Of a stretch of 10,745 nucleotides of DNA, positions 1 through 5,862 are shown one piece after another (the first letter of the stretch is position 1; every line of letters begins with the position of its first letter). A program made the translations under genes and the position numbers. Below the pieces are notes generated by a model. That model did not search any database. It was not told the DNA's origin and was given only the letters and a program-made list of their open reading frames with translations. Source of the DNA: Actinomycetota bacterium. GTDB lineage: Bacteria; Actinomycetota; Thermoleophilia; Gaiellales; Gaiellaceae. The stretch lies in NCBI GenBank assembly GCA_013696595.1, contig JACCYG010000203.1, positions 1 through 10,745 of the forward strand, read 5' to 3'.

Positions 1-30
1 TGACCGACCCGCCAACGGGGAGGACCGTTC

Positions 31-726
31 GTGATGAATGACCGCGCCCTCGCGTTCGTCCACGAGCTCGAGCAGGCAGACGGGGCGGTCGCCGCCGTCC
101 TCACCGAGCTCGATGACCTCTCGCGGGAGACGGAGACCGTGCGTGCGAGGGCCGTCGAGCTCGAAGCGTTCCTGATCCGGTTTCCGGCCGAGCGCGGGCG
201 CGTCGCCACCGCCCTTGCCGATGCGAAACGAGTCGCGGACGAGCGCCGTGCGGAGCTCGGGCACGCGAACGACGAGCTCGCCGCGGCCGAGCAGGGCCGC
301 GACGCCGAGAGGCTTGCGCGGGCCCGCCGAGTGGCGGGCCGCGTCCGTGACACGGCGCGGATGGCCGAGCGGAAGGTCGAATCGCTCGAGAGCGACTCAC
401 TGCGTCTCGAGCAGGATGCTGCCGCAGCGGAGCGCGAAACGAGCGATCTCGAGACGCAGGCGCGAACACTCGCGGAGAGACTTCGAACGCGGTCCGGTCT
501 CGCCGAGCAGGCGGGAGCCGAGCCGCGGCCCGGCCTCGCGGGGGTCTCGGAGTGGGCGAGCGGCGCTCGTGCAGCGCTTTTCGTTGCGCGAGGAGGCCTC
601 GCGAGGGAACGTGAGGCGCTGATTCGCCAGGCGAACGAGCTCGGCGCCGTCGTTCTCGGGGAGCCGCTGACGGCCTCGAGCGCATCCACCGTCGCCCGGC
701 GCATCGAGCGCGCGAGCGAGGGTTAG
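31..726 (+). CDS. Coiled-coil protein of unknown function
   Basis: This encodes a 231-residue soluble protein that I do not recognise. Residues about 10-165 are rich in Glu, Ala, Arg and Leu with heptad-like spacing and almost no Pro or Gly, which indicates long coiled-coil helices. A short Gly/Pro-containing break near residues 163-175 is followed by a second helical part ending in Ala, Arg and Glu. No signal peptide, membrane segment or catalytic motif is visible. The start is GTG at 31 or the adjacent ATG at 34; a GGGGAGG Shine-Dalgarno at 17-23 serves either. The TGA at 1-3 could end an upstream gene, but the window cannot show this. Its TAG stop (724-726) overlaps the stop of the convergent cupin gene by 4 bases. 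Coding potential is supported by the strong RBS and consistent amino acid bias; function is unknown. Confidence 0.75.
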   Translation: MMNDRALAFVHELEQADGAVAAVLTELDDLSRETETVRARAVELEAFLIRFPAERGRVATALADAKRVADERRAELGHANDELAAAEQGRDAERLARARRVAGRVRDTARMAERKVESLESDSLRLEQDAAAAERETSDLETQARTLAERLRTRSGLAEQAGAEPRPGLAGVSEWASGARAALFVARGGLAREREALIRQANELGAVVLGEPLTASSASTVARRIERASEG

Positions 727-1202
727 GGCTTCGGCTCGGCTTCGCGGTCCCAGTAGTCGACGACGCTCTCGCGCCGCACGAGAATGTTGTCCCGCTTGTC
801 GCCCGGCCACACGCCGATCTTGTCACTGTCGGGATAGACGGCCGCAGACGGTTCGTTCATTGTCGAGAGAAAGAGGACGCGAACCGGAGAATCGGTTCGA
901 TTGGTCGTCTTGTGTGCCCCCTCCGGGCCGGGCGGGAAGCACACTACGTCGCCGGGCGCCAGCTCGTCTTCGCCGTCCGGATGACGCAGGGTGGGACGGC
1001 CGTCGAGCACGATCAGCCATTCCTCGTTTCCATACTCGTAGTGGTAGGGGCAGATGCTCTGACCGGGCGGGAGCTCGTAGATGGATCCACCGAGCATCGT
1101 GGCTCCGATACTCGGCCCGAATCTCGCCATCGCGGCGCCGTACCCATCCGGGTCGGCCGAGTCGTACTCCGGCTCCGCGGCGTCGAGATTGAATCGGCGC
1201 AT
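723..1202 (-). CDS. Cupin domain protein
   Basis: This is a 159-residue single-domain cupin, a small beta-barrel likely to bind a metal. Motif 1 spans G47 to G68 and contains PYHYEYGNEEW: H54 is present, the usual second His is replaced by E56, and E60/E61 follow. Motif 2 runs from G84 through FPPGPEGAHKTTN, with P90, G92, H97 and N101 conserved. The family is functionally broad (isomerases, dioxygenases, sugar-binding proteins), so no substrate can be named. The ATG start at 1202 has no Shine-Dalgarno but sits six bases after a TATCCT box, which suits a leaderless mRNA. It lies 45 bp downstream of the GAF gene on the same strand and could also be co-transcribed with it. The TAA stop overlaps the stop of the convergent coiled-coil gene. 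Confidence 0.88.
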   Translation of the reverse strand: MRRFNLDAAEPEYDSADPDGYGAAMARFGPSIGATMLGGSIYELPPGQSICPYHYEYGNEEWLIVLDGRPTLRHPDGEDELAPGDVVCFPPGPEGAHKTTNRTDSPVRVLFLSTMNEPSAAVYPDSDKIGVWPGDKRDNILVRRESVVDYWDREAEPKP

Positions 1203-1214
1203 GCGCCGAGGATA
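1203..1214 (-). promoter_or_regulatory. Candidate leaderless -10 box for the cupin gene
   Basis: On the minus strand, TATCCT (1214-1209) is followed by CGGCGC and then the ATG at 1202. This TANNNT-N6-ATG spacing puts the predicted transcription start at the A of the start codon. No convincing -35 hexamer is visible at 16-18 bp upstream. The same layout, with the identical CGGCGC spacer, precedes the thioesterase gene. Confidence 0.45.
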
Positions 1215-1247
1215 ACGTCCCGGTACGCGTTCCCTCGTTCGAGGGGT

Positions 1248-1742
1248 TCAGCCACGCGAGCCCGTGCGGACCGTCTCCCGCGCAACGCAGTGCCGCGAGA
1301 GGAGAAGCGCGACACGCTCGAGGAATGCGCGGTCGGCGTCCGTGAAGGCCGCGGGCGAATCCGAATCGATGTCGATCTCGCCGACGACGCGTCCCTGGAA
1401 GACGATCGGGACGACGATCTCGCTCCGCGTCGACGTGAAGCACGCGAGGTAGCGATCGTCGGCATTCACGTCGTCGACGATTTCAGTGCGGCCGGAGGCG
1501 GCCGCCGCGCCGCAGATGCCCTGGCCGATCGGAATGCGTACGTGCTCGGTCGCCTGCGGGCCCTTCCACGGGCCGAGCACCAGATCGCGGCCATCGACGA
1601 GGTAGATCCCGACCCAGGAGTAGTGCTCGAAGCGGTCGTGTAGGACATCGACGGCCTTGCGGAGGACCTCGTCGCCCTGCGACTCGCCGTTCACGATCCG
1701 CTCGACGGCGGCGAGCGCCCCCCGGTAGGCGGCTGCGCTCAT
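1248..1742 (-). CDS. GAF-domain protein, free methionine-(R)-sulfoxide reductase-like
   Basis: This 164-residue single GAF domain matches the free-Met-(R)-sulfoxide reductase family (fRMsr, MsrC/YebR), which reduces free oxidised methionine in the cytoplasm. Visible signatures are SWVGIY (W43, Y47), LVLGPWKG, VRIPIGQGICGAA, the YLACFTSTRSEIVVPI stretch and DIDSDSPAAFT. Aligned by spacing to the E. coli enzyme, C101 corresponds to Cys118, C77 to Cys94, and E108, D124 and D126 to Glu125, Asp141 and Asp143. The position equal to Cys84 is H67, so one of the three redox cysteines is missing. The start is ATG at 1742, giving the usual family length; longer readings run backwards into the thioesterase gene with no homology. 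The ATG overlaps the thioesterase TGA (ATGA), implying translational coupling. It could instead be a GAF sensor that has lost activity. Confidence 0.85.
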   Translation of the reverse strand: MSAAAYRGALAAVERIVNGESQGDEVLRKAVDVLHDRFEHYSWVGIYLVDGRDLVLGPWKGPQATEHVRIPIGQGICGAAAASGRTEIVDDVNADDRYLACFTSTRSEIVVPIVFQGRVVGEIDIDSDSPAAFTDADRAFLERVALLLSRHCVARETVRTGSRG

Positions 1743-2209
1743 CGCGAGAGGGGAACCTCGAGGTCGGCTCCCTCGAAGCGCTCGATCACCGCGCGATATG
1801 CGTCGGGGATCGGCACGGGGCGGCGTTCCGCGAGATCGACGAGCACGAGCGTCTGCTCGGCCGTGCACATGAGGACGTCGTCGCCAACGCGCACGGCTGC
1901 GTACTCCGTCGCCATGCTGGTACGGCCGATGCGCCGCGTCCGCACGAACACTTCGAGCAGGTCGTCGAATCCTGCCGGCGCCTCGTAGAGGACGTCGGAC
2001 GCGCGCATCACGAACTCGCAGTCTGCGAGGTCGAAGGCGAGCAGGTCGAGATGACGCGAGTACTCGACGCGCGCATGATCGAAGTAGGGGAGATAGCGGC
2101 CGTAGTAGACGATCCCCTGCGCGTCAGTGTCCGAGAAACCGACGCGCGTGTAGGAGGAGAACTTGAACGGCGGCCGGCGATCGGTCGGGTGTCCGAGGCT
2201 GAAGGTCAC
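1739..2209 (-). CDS. Acyl-CoA thioesterase, 4HBT/YbgC-type hotdog fold
   Basis: This 156-residue protein belongs to the 4-hydroxybenzoyl-CoA thioesterase family. The diagnostic N-terminal stretch is FSDTDAQGIVYYGRYLPYFD at residues 25-44. D29 occupies the place of the catalytic Asp (Asp17 in the Pseudomonas 4HBT enzyme), followed by the G-I-V-Y-Y loop and the helix beginning YLPYFDHARVEY. It would hydrolyse an acyl-CoA thioester in the cytoplasm; the acyl group cannot be told from sequence. The GTG start at 2209 is preceded by no Shine-Dalgarno but by TAGCAT-N6, a leaderless layout. Its TGA overlaps the ATG of the GAF gene. It follows the DUF4396 gene after 31 bp on the same strand. Confidence 0.9.
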   Translation of the reverse strand: MTFSLGHPTDRRPPFKFSSYTRVGFSDTDAQGIVYYGRYLPYFDHARVEYSRHLDLLAFDLADCEFVMRASDVLYEAPAGFDDLLEVFVRTRRIGRTSMATEYAAVRVGDDVLMCTAEQTLVLVDLAERRPVPIPDAYRAVIERFEGADLEVPLSR

Positions 2210-2221
2210 GCGCCGATGCTA
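2210..2221 (-). promoter_or_regulatory. Candidate leaderless -10 box for the thioesterase gene
   Basis: On the minus strand, TAGCAT (2221-2216) is followed by CGGCGC and the GTG at 2209. A transcript started here would begin at or next to the start codon. No -35 match is present. The box lies in the 31-bp gap after the DUF4396 stop, so the thioesterase-GAF pair could be expressed apart from the copper-type promoter upstream. Confidence 0.4.
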
Positions 2222-2240
2222 GCCAAGTAACAGACTGGTA

Positions 2241-2708
2241 CTAGGCGTGCTCGTGGTGCGCGTGGACGACCGCGTGACCGCGACCGCGGGCGATCAGCCA
2301 CCGGTTCACGGGAAAGGCGGCGACCCAGGCTACCGCGAGCGCGAACGCGAGCGATCCCCAGAAAAGTGCGTCGCCCAGGCCCGCCTCCATCGCGCCGGGG
2401 ACCACGAGCATGACCCCGTTGTCGACGATCTCCATCACGGTGATGGAGAAGGTGTCGGCGACGAGTGCGAGCCCGAGCGCGGTTCCGAGCGCGATGCCGC
2501 CTCTGAGTAGGGGACCGAGTGTGAACGAGTACCCGAAGAGGTAAGCGAGCGCGACGGCCAGGGCCATAGTCGGGACGTCGCCCCAACCGCGCCAGGTACC
2601 GATGACGAACCCGAGCACCTCGCCGATCGCGCAGCCGGTGAGACAGTGCGTCGTTGCGCTCGCCGCGATGCGGTTCAGTGACTCGATTTCTGCCTGCACA
2701 TGACTCAT
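2241..2708 (-). CDS. DUF4396 four-helix membrane protein, probably metal-linked
   Basis: This 155-residue integral membrane protein belongs by recognition to the DUF4396 family. About four hydrophobic segments are visible, roughly residues 20-40, 46-66, 68-90 and 112-136. The first carries the family's ATTHCLTGCAIGEVLG motif with H21, C22, C26 and E30. The C-terminal tail is His-rich (HAVVHAHHEHA, with H145, H149, H151, H152 and H154). These residues could bind a soft metal. The promoter carries a CsoR-type copper-sensor operator overlapping the ATG, which points to copper-responsive expression. ATG 2708 is given as the start. GTG at 2699 (codon 4) is an alternative, because AGGGGGG (2716-2710) lies 10 bases before it but only one base before the ATG. 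Family biochemistry is unknown; the copper role is inference. Confidence 0.85.
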   Translation of the reverse strand: MSHVQAEIESLNRIAASATTHCLTGCAIGEVLGFVIGTWRGWGDVPTMALAVALAYLFGYSFTLGPLLRGGIALGTALGLALVADTFSITVMEIVDNGVMLVVPGAMEAGLGDALFWGSLAFALAVAWVAAFPVNRWLIARGRGHAVVHAHHEHA

Positions 2709-2723
2709 ACCCCCCTAGGGTAT
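2707..2723. promoter_or_regulatory. CsoR-type operator (TACCC-N5-GGGTA)
   Basis: ATACCCCCCTAGGGTAT on the plus strand has perfect inverted arms ATACCC and GGGTAT around a 5-base spacer. As I recall it, the Streptomyces CsoR consensus is TACCC, five bases, GGGTA, so the match is exact in half-sites and spacing. CsoR-family repressors bind such sites without metal and release DNA on binding Cu(I). The site directly adjoins the -10 box and covers the predicted transcription start and the start codon of the DUF4396 gene, where bound repressor would block initiation. No csoR gene lies in this window. Another CsoR/RcnR/FrmR-family sensor is possible. Confidence 0.7.
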
Positions 2724-2752
2724 GTATACAGCATCTCGCGTGCTCTTGTCAA
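2723..2752 (-). promoter_or_regulatory. Sigma-70-type promoter of the DUF4396 gene
   Basis: On the minus strand a perfect -35 TTGACA (2752-2747) is followed after 18 bp by TATACA (2728-2723), preceded by TG one base upstream-shifted. The predicted start is near 2716, only about 8 bases before the ATG. The -35 box contains the TGA stop of the upstream phosphomannomutase gene. It is the best -35 match I see in the window, as expected for a strong promoter held down by a repressor. Confidence 0.7.
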
Positions 2753-4110
2753 GAACCGCGAATGACCTCGAGCACCTCGTCGCGCTTGCGCTCCATGAGG
2801 CCGCGGTCGAGCGCTTCGAGGTTGAGGCGGAGAAGCGGTTCGGTGTTCGACGGGCGTACGTTCATGTGCCAGTCCCCCGCTGTGACCGAGATGCCGTCGA
2901 GGTGCGAGACCTCGCCCTCCGCCCCGAAGCGCTCCTCGAGTTCCTGGAGCTTGAGTCCCACGTTCGGGACCGGCGTGTTGAGCTCGCCCGTGATGAAGTA
3001 ACGCTCGCGAAGCGGTCGCAGGACTTCTGAGAGCGGCCGGTCCCTCTTCGAGACGAGCTCGAGCATGAGGAGCGCCGGAATCGTGCCCGAGTCGGCCTGG
3101 CTGAAGTCGCGGAAGTAGTAGTGGCCGGAGACCTCGCCCGCGAAGACGGCGTCCTCCTCGCGCATCCGGTGCTTGATGAACGCATGGCCGACGCGGTTCA
3201 CGAGCGGCACGCCCCCGGCGCGCTCGATCGTCTCGGGAACGGCCCAACTTGCCCGGACGTCGTAGATCACTTTCGCACCAGGCTCCTTCTCCAGCATGGA
3301 TTCCGCCAGAAGCGCGGTCACGAAGTCGCCGGGAACGAACTCGCCTTTGTCGTCCACGAAGAAGCAGCGGTCCGCGTCGCCGTCGAACGCGATCCCGAGA
3401 TCGGCGTTCTCCTCGTGGACCTTCGCGACGATGAACTCCCGGTTCTCCGGCAGGAGCGGATTTGGCTCATGGTTCGGGAAGGTCCCGTCCGGCTCGAAGA
3501 AGTAGCGCCTGGCGTCGATCGGCAGCCGCGTGAGCACCGGCGGCAGCATCGCGCCGGCCATCCCGTTCGCCGCGTCGATCACGACCCGCAGGGCTCTGAC
3601 GGCCTCGAGATCGACGAACGAGAGCACGCGCTCGACGAAGGCCGGATAGACATCTTCGGTCGTGACTCGCCCCGGCGGGCCGTGCCCCGGTCCCACGGGC
3701 GTGTCCGCAAAGGACAGCGCGCGGTCGCGGATCTCGAGGAGTCCGGACTCGCCGCCGACCGGAAGCGCGTCGCGGCGCACGATCTTCATCCCGGTGTACT
3801 CCTTGGGATTGTGTGACGCTGTGACGGCGATTCCGCCGTCGAGACCGAGCTCGCCGACGGCGAAGTACAGCATCTCGGTGCCGACCATCCCGATGTCGAC
3901 GACCTCGACGCCTACGTCGGCCGCGCCGCGGATGGCCGCAGCAGCCATCGAGGGCGAGGAAACGCGCATGTCGCGCCCGACGGCGATGCGTTCCGTCTCG
4001 AAGACGTCCGCGTACGCGCGCGCGATCCTGTACGCCCCGTCCTCGTCGAGCTCACTCGGGTAAACCCCGCGGATGTCGTACGCCTTGAAGGCCTTGGGGT
4101 CGAGCGCCAC
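2749..4110 (-). CDS. manB: Phosphomannomutase/phosphoglucomutase
   Basis: This 453-residue protein is a full-length alpha-D-phosphohexomutase that interconverts hexose 6- and 1-phosphates for nucleotide-sugar, polysaccharide and glycogen metabolism. All four active-site loops are visible. They are TASHNP (97-102, phosphoserine S99), the Mg-binding FDGDADR (242-248), the sugar-specificity loop GEVSGHYYF (325-333) and the phosphate-binding RPSNTEP (419-425). GEVSGHYYF is typical of dual PMM/PGM (AlgC/ManB-type) enzymes rather than phosphoglucosamine mutase. The N-terminus begins with the usual FKAYDIRG. The start is GTG at 4110 with AGGA (4121-4118) seven bases upstream. The gene is divergent from rsgA and ends 40 bp before the DUF4396 gene, whose promoter overlaps its stop. 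It is complete, and I see no missing catalytic residue. Confidence 0.96.
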   Translation of the reverse strand: MALDPKAFKAYDIRGVYPSELDEDGAYRIARAYADVFETERIAVGRDMRVSSPSMAAAAIRGAADVGVEVVDIGMVGTEMLYFAVGELGLDGGIAVTASHNPKEYTGMKIVRRDALPVGGESGLLEIRDRALSFADTPVGPGHGPPGRVTTEDVYPAFVERVLSFVDLEAVRALRVVIDAANGMAGAMLPPVLTRLPIDARRYFFEPDGTFPNHEPNPLLPENREFIVAKVHEENADLGIAFDGDADRCFFVDDKGEFVPGDFVTALLAESMLEKEPGAKVIYDVRASWAVPETIERAGGVPLVNRVGHAFIKHRMREEDAVFAGEVSGHYYFRDFSQADSGTIPALLMLELVSKRDRPLSEVLRPLRERYFITGELNTPVPNVGLKLQELEERFGAEGEVSHLDGISVTAGDWHMNVRPSNTEPLLRLNLEALDRGLMERKRDEVLEVIRGS

Positions 4111-4122
4111 GCGTGAATCCTA

Positions 4123-4151
4123 TTGACGCCCTCCGCACCGTTCCCTACGCT
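4123..4151 (+). promoter_or_regulatory. Sigma-70-type promoter upstream of rsgA
   Basis: TTGACG (4123-4128) and TACGCT (4146-4151) are separated by exactly 17 bp. The predicted start is near 4158, giving a 5' leader of about 155 bases before the rsgA start codon that contains a tiny leader ORF. The 205-bp region 4111-4315 is the longest gap between long genes in the window; I see no clear promoter in it for the divergent phosphomannomutase gene. Confidence 0.5.
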
Positions 4152-4198
4152 GTCAGGAGCAACGACCGTTCCCGTCGAGCGAAAGGAGGATGCCGAAG

Positions 4199-4243
4199 AT
4201 GACCGTTTCTGCCTCCTCCTGCGCCTCGAGCTCGGCGGCGTAG
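4199..4243 (+). CDS. Putative 14-residue leader peptide before rsgA
   Basis: A very short ORF encodes MTVSASSCASSSAA and ends at TAG. It is preceded by AAAGGAGG (4182-4189), the strongest Shine-Dalgarno in the window, at an ideal nine-base distance from ATG 4199. ATG 4190, in the same frame, would give 17 residues but has no spacing from the Shine-Dalgarno. The peptide has no recognised homology and is Ser/Ala-rich. A CU-rich stretch inside it (cctcctcctg, 4212-4221) can pair with its own Shine-Dalgarno (AGGAGG, 4184-4189) or with the rsgA Shine-Dalgarno (CAGGAG, 4303-4308), as in translational attenuators. The ORF could be chance; the RBS is the main support. Confidence 0.35.
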   Translation: MTVSASSCASSSAA

Positions 4244-4315
4244 CGTCTTTTACAACGTTCGGCCCGGGCTCTCGCGCGGAACCGCGCCCCCTCTCACGAG
4301 AACAGGAGCTTCAAG

Positions 4316-5404
4316 TTGACGCTGCGAGCGTTGGGCTGGCACTCGTATTTCGCGAGCGAGTTCGAGCCGTACGAAAGAGAAGGATTCATCGCAGGCCGCG
4401 TAGCGGTCCAGCATCGCGGTGAGTACGTCCTGCTGACGGAAGCGGGAGAGATGCGGGCGGAGGCCGCCGGCAATCTCCTCCATTCGGCCGCCCCGCCGGC
4501 CGTCGGCGACTGGGTGGCCGCTCGACCGTTCGAAGCGGGTAAAGCCCTGGTCCACGCCGTCCTTCCGCGACGAACGGCCTTCACGCGCAAGGCTGCCGCC
4601 GGCCCGACGAATCGGATCGAAGAACAGGTCCTGGCCGCGAACGTGGACACGGTCTTCCTCGTGTCGTCGTTCGGTCCCGAGTTGAAGGTCCGCCGGATCG
4701 AGCGGTATCTCGCGTCGGCGTGGGAAAGCGGAGCGGATCCTGTGATCGTCCTCACGAAGCTTGATGCGGTCTCGATAGACGAGGTCGCCTCGGCGACCGC
4801 CGAAGTCGAGGCCGTCTGCCTCGGCGTCCCGATCCACGCCGTCAGCGGCGTGACGGGAGACGGAGTCGAGAATCTCGCTCAGTACCTCATCGAGGGACGA
4901 ACGGTCGCGCTGCTCGGCTCCTCGGGCGTCGGAAAGTCGACGCTCGTGAACTACCTCGCGGGCCGAGAGGTCCTCTCGACGGGAGAGCTACGGCCGGACG
5001 GGCGCGGACGTCACACGACGTCGCACCGCGAGCTCGTACCGCTGCCCGGCGGGGCGCTCGTTCTCGATACGCCGGGACTGCGAGAGCTCCAGCTCTGGGA
5101 AGCAGAGGCCGGTCTCGAGCAAACATTCGAAGACATCGCAAGCCTGTTCTCCGGATGCAGGTTCTCGGACTGCAAGCACGAGACGGAGCCCGGGTGCGCA
5201 GTCCAGGCGGCACTCGCGGCCGGAACGCTTTCGCCTGACCGGTGGACGAGCTACACGAAGCTCCAGCGCGAGCAGCGCGAGCTCGCGAGTCGACACGACG
5301 CGCGCCTTGCCTCGAACGAGCGCAAGAGTGGCGCACGTCTGAGCGCGCGCGGCCGCGAACCAGGTACCGACCGTAGGGGCGGGTCAGACCCGCGCGGGTC
5401 CTAG
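4316..5404 (+). CDS. rsgA: Small ribosomal subunit biogenesis GTPase RsgA
   Basis: RsgA (YjeQ/YloQ) is a circularly permuted GTPase that binds the 30S subunit late in assembly, checks the decoding site and leaves on GTP hydrolysis. The permuted order is visible: an N-terminal OB-like domain (residues about 20-90), G4 TKLD (147-150), G1/P-loop GSSGVGKST (201-209), a switch region HTTSHRE (233-239) and G3 DTPGL (251-255). The C-terminal zinc motif C281-x4-C286-x-H288-x5-C294 follows. Length is 362 residues, with an Arg-rich tail after about 320. The TTG start at 4316 is chosen because AGGAG (4304-4308) lies seven bases upstream and the N-terminus fits the family. Its TAG overlaps the stop of the convergent GNAT gene by 4 bases. 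Confidence 0.96.
   Translation: MTLRALGWHSYFASEFEPYEREGFIAGRVAVQHRGEYVLLTEAGEMRAEAAGNLLHSAAPPAVGDWVAARPFEAGKALVHAVLPRRTAFTRKAAAGPTNRIEEQVLAANVDTVFLVSSFGPELKVRRIERYLASAWESGADPVIVLTKLDAVSIDEVASATAEVEAVCLGVPIHAVSGVTGDGVENLAQYLIEGRTVALLGSSGVGKSTLVNYLAGREVLSTGELRPDGRGRHTTSHRELVPLPGGALVLDTPGLRELQLWEAEAGLEQTFEDIASLFSGCRFSDCKHETEPGCAVQAALAAGTLSPDRWTSYTKLQREQRELASRHDARLASNERKSGARLSARGREPGTDRRGGSDPRGS
5379..5400. terminator. Candidate bidirectional terminator at convergent gene ends
   Basis: The last rsgA codons contain GCGGGTC (5379-5385), GACCCGC (5387-5393) and GCGGGTC (5394-5400). The latter two form a perfect 14-bp palindrome directly beside the overlapping stop codons at 5401-5404. A GACCC/GGGTC stem with a CGCG loop, or the alternative stem with the first copy, could form in transcripts from either side. 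There is no T-run, so it is not a classical intrinsic terminator; U-poor hairpins are proposed terminators in high-GC actinobacteria. Confidence 0.4.
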
Positions 5405-5862
5405 AGGCCCTTCTCGAACCAGTACGCGGCGTACGCGTTGCCGTTGTAGTCGGGAATCTCCTCGTAGCCAGAGGACCGGAAGAGCGCGACGGCGTCCGGC
5501 TGGCGCGCGCCCGTGTCCAGGCGGGCGCGCGCGTATCCGAGCTCGCGCGCGGCCGCCTCGAGCGCCGTGAGCAGGCGTCTCGCGACACCGTGACCGCGCG
5601 CCTGGGGCGCCACATACACGCGCTTGATCTCGGCGGTCTCCCCGTCGAGCCGTTTCAGCGCTCCACACCCGCTCGGCTGCCCGTCGACGTACGCGACCAA
5701 AAAGCACCCGGTGGGCGGCCCGATCTCAGCGGGCAGGGCCGTCGGGCCTTGACTCGAATCCCAGCCGGGGTATCGCTCCGCGATCTCGCGTTCGAACTCG
5801 GCGAGAAGCGTGCGGCCGGGCTCGTCGTCGGCCGGCTCCCGCCGAACCTCTACCGTGGCCAC
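5401..5862 (-). CDS. GNAT-family N-acetyltransferase
   Basis: This 153-residue protein has the GNAT fold, which transfers acetyl from acetyl-CoA to an amine. Motif A is clear at VYVAPQARGHGVARRLL (82-98), with the acetyl-CoA pyrophosphate-binding Q/R-x-x-G-x-G/A signature as R89-G90-H91-G92-V93-A94. The later LFRSSGYEEIPDYN (about 127-140) is the usual motif B region ending in an aromatic loop. The substrate is unknown. The GTG start at 5862 lies inside the end of the HIT gene (13-base overlap), so translation is probably coupled. It is the last gene of the minus-strand set and its TAG overlaps the rsgA stop (CTAG, 5401-5404). Confidence 0.92.
   Translation of the reverse strand: MATVEVRREPADDEPGRTLLAEFEREIAERYPGWDSSQGPTALPAEIGPPTGCFLVAYVDGQPSGCGALKRLDGETAEIKRVYVAPQARGHGVARRLLTALEAAARELGYARARLDTGARQPDAVALFRSSGYEEIPDYNGNAYAAYWFEKGL

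Noticed and set aside
1141..1154. TACCCATCCGGGTC resembling a second CsoR half-site pair
   Set aside because: The spacer is 4 rather than 5 bases, the right arm is imperfect, and it lies inside the cupin coding sequence.
2219..2244. Imperfect CTAG-ended inverted repeat between the DUF4396 and thioesterase genes
   Set aside because: Pairing needs several mismatches or bulges, and the site overlaps the proposed leaderless -10 box, so I cannot support it as a terminator.
4123..4422. 99-codon plus-strand frame starting at a TTG ahead of rsgA
   Set aside because: It overlaps the rsgA start in another frame, has no RBS, and its first codon is part of the proposed -35 box.
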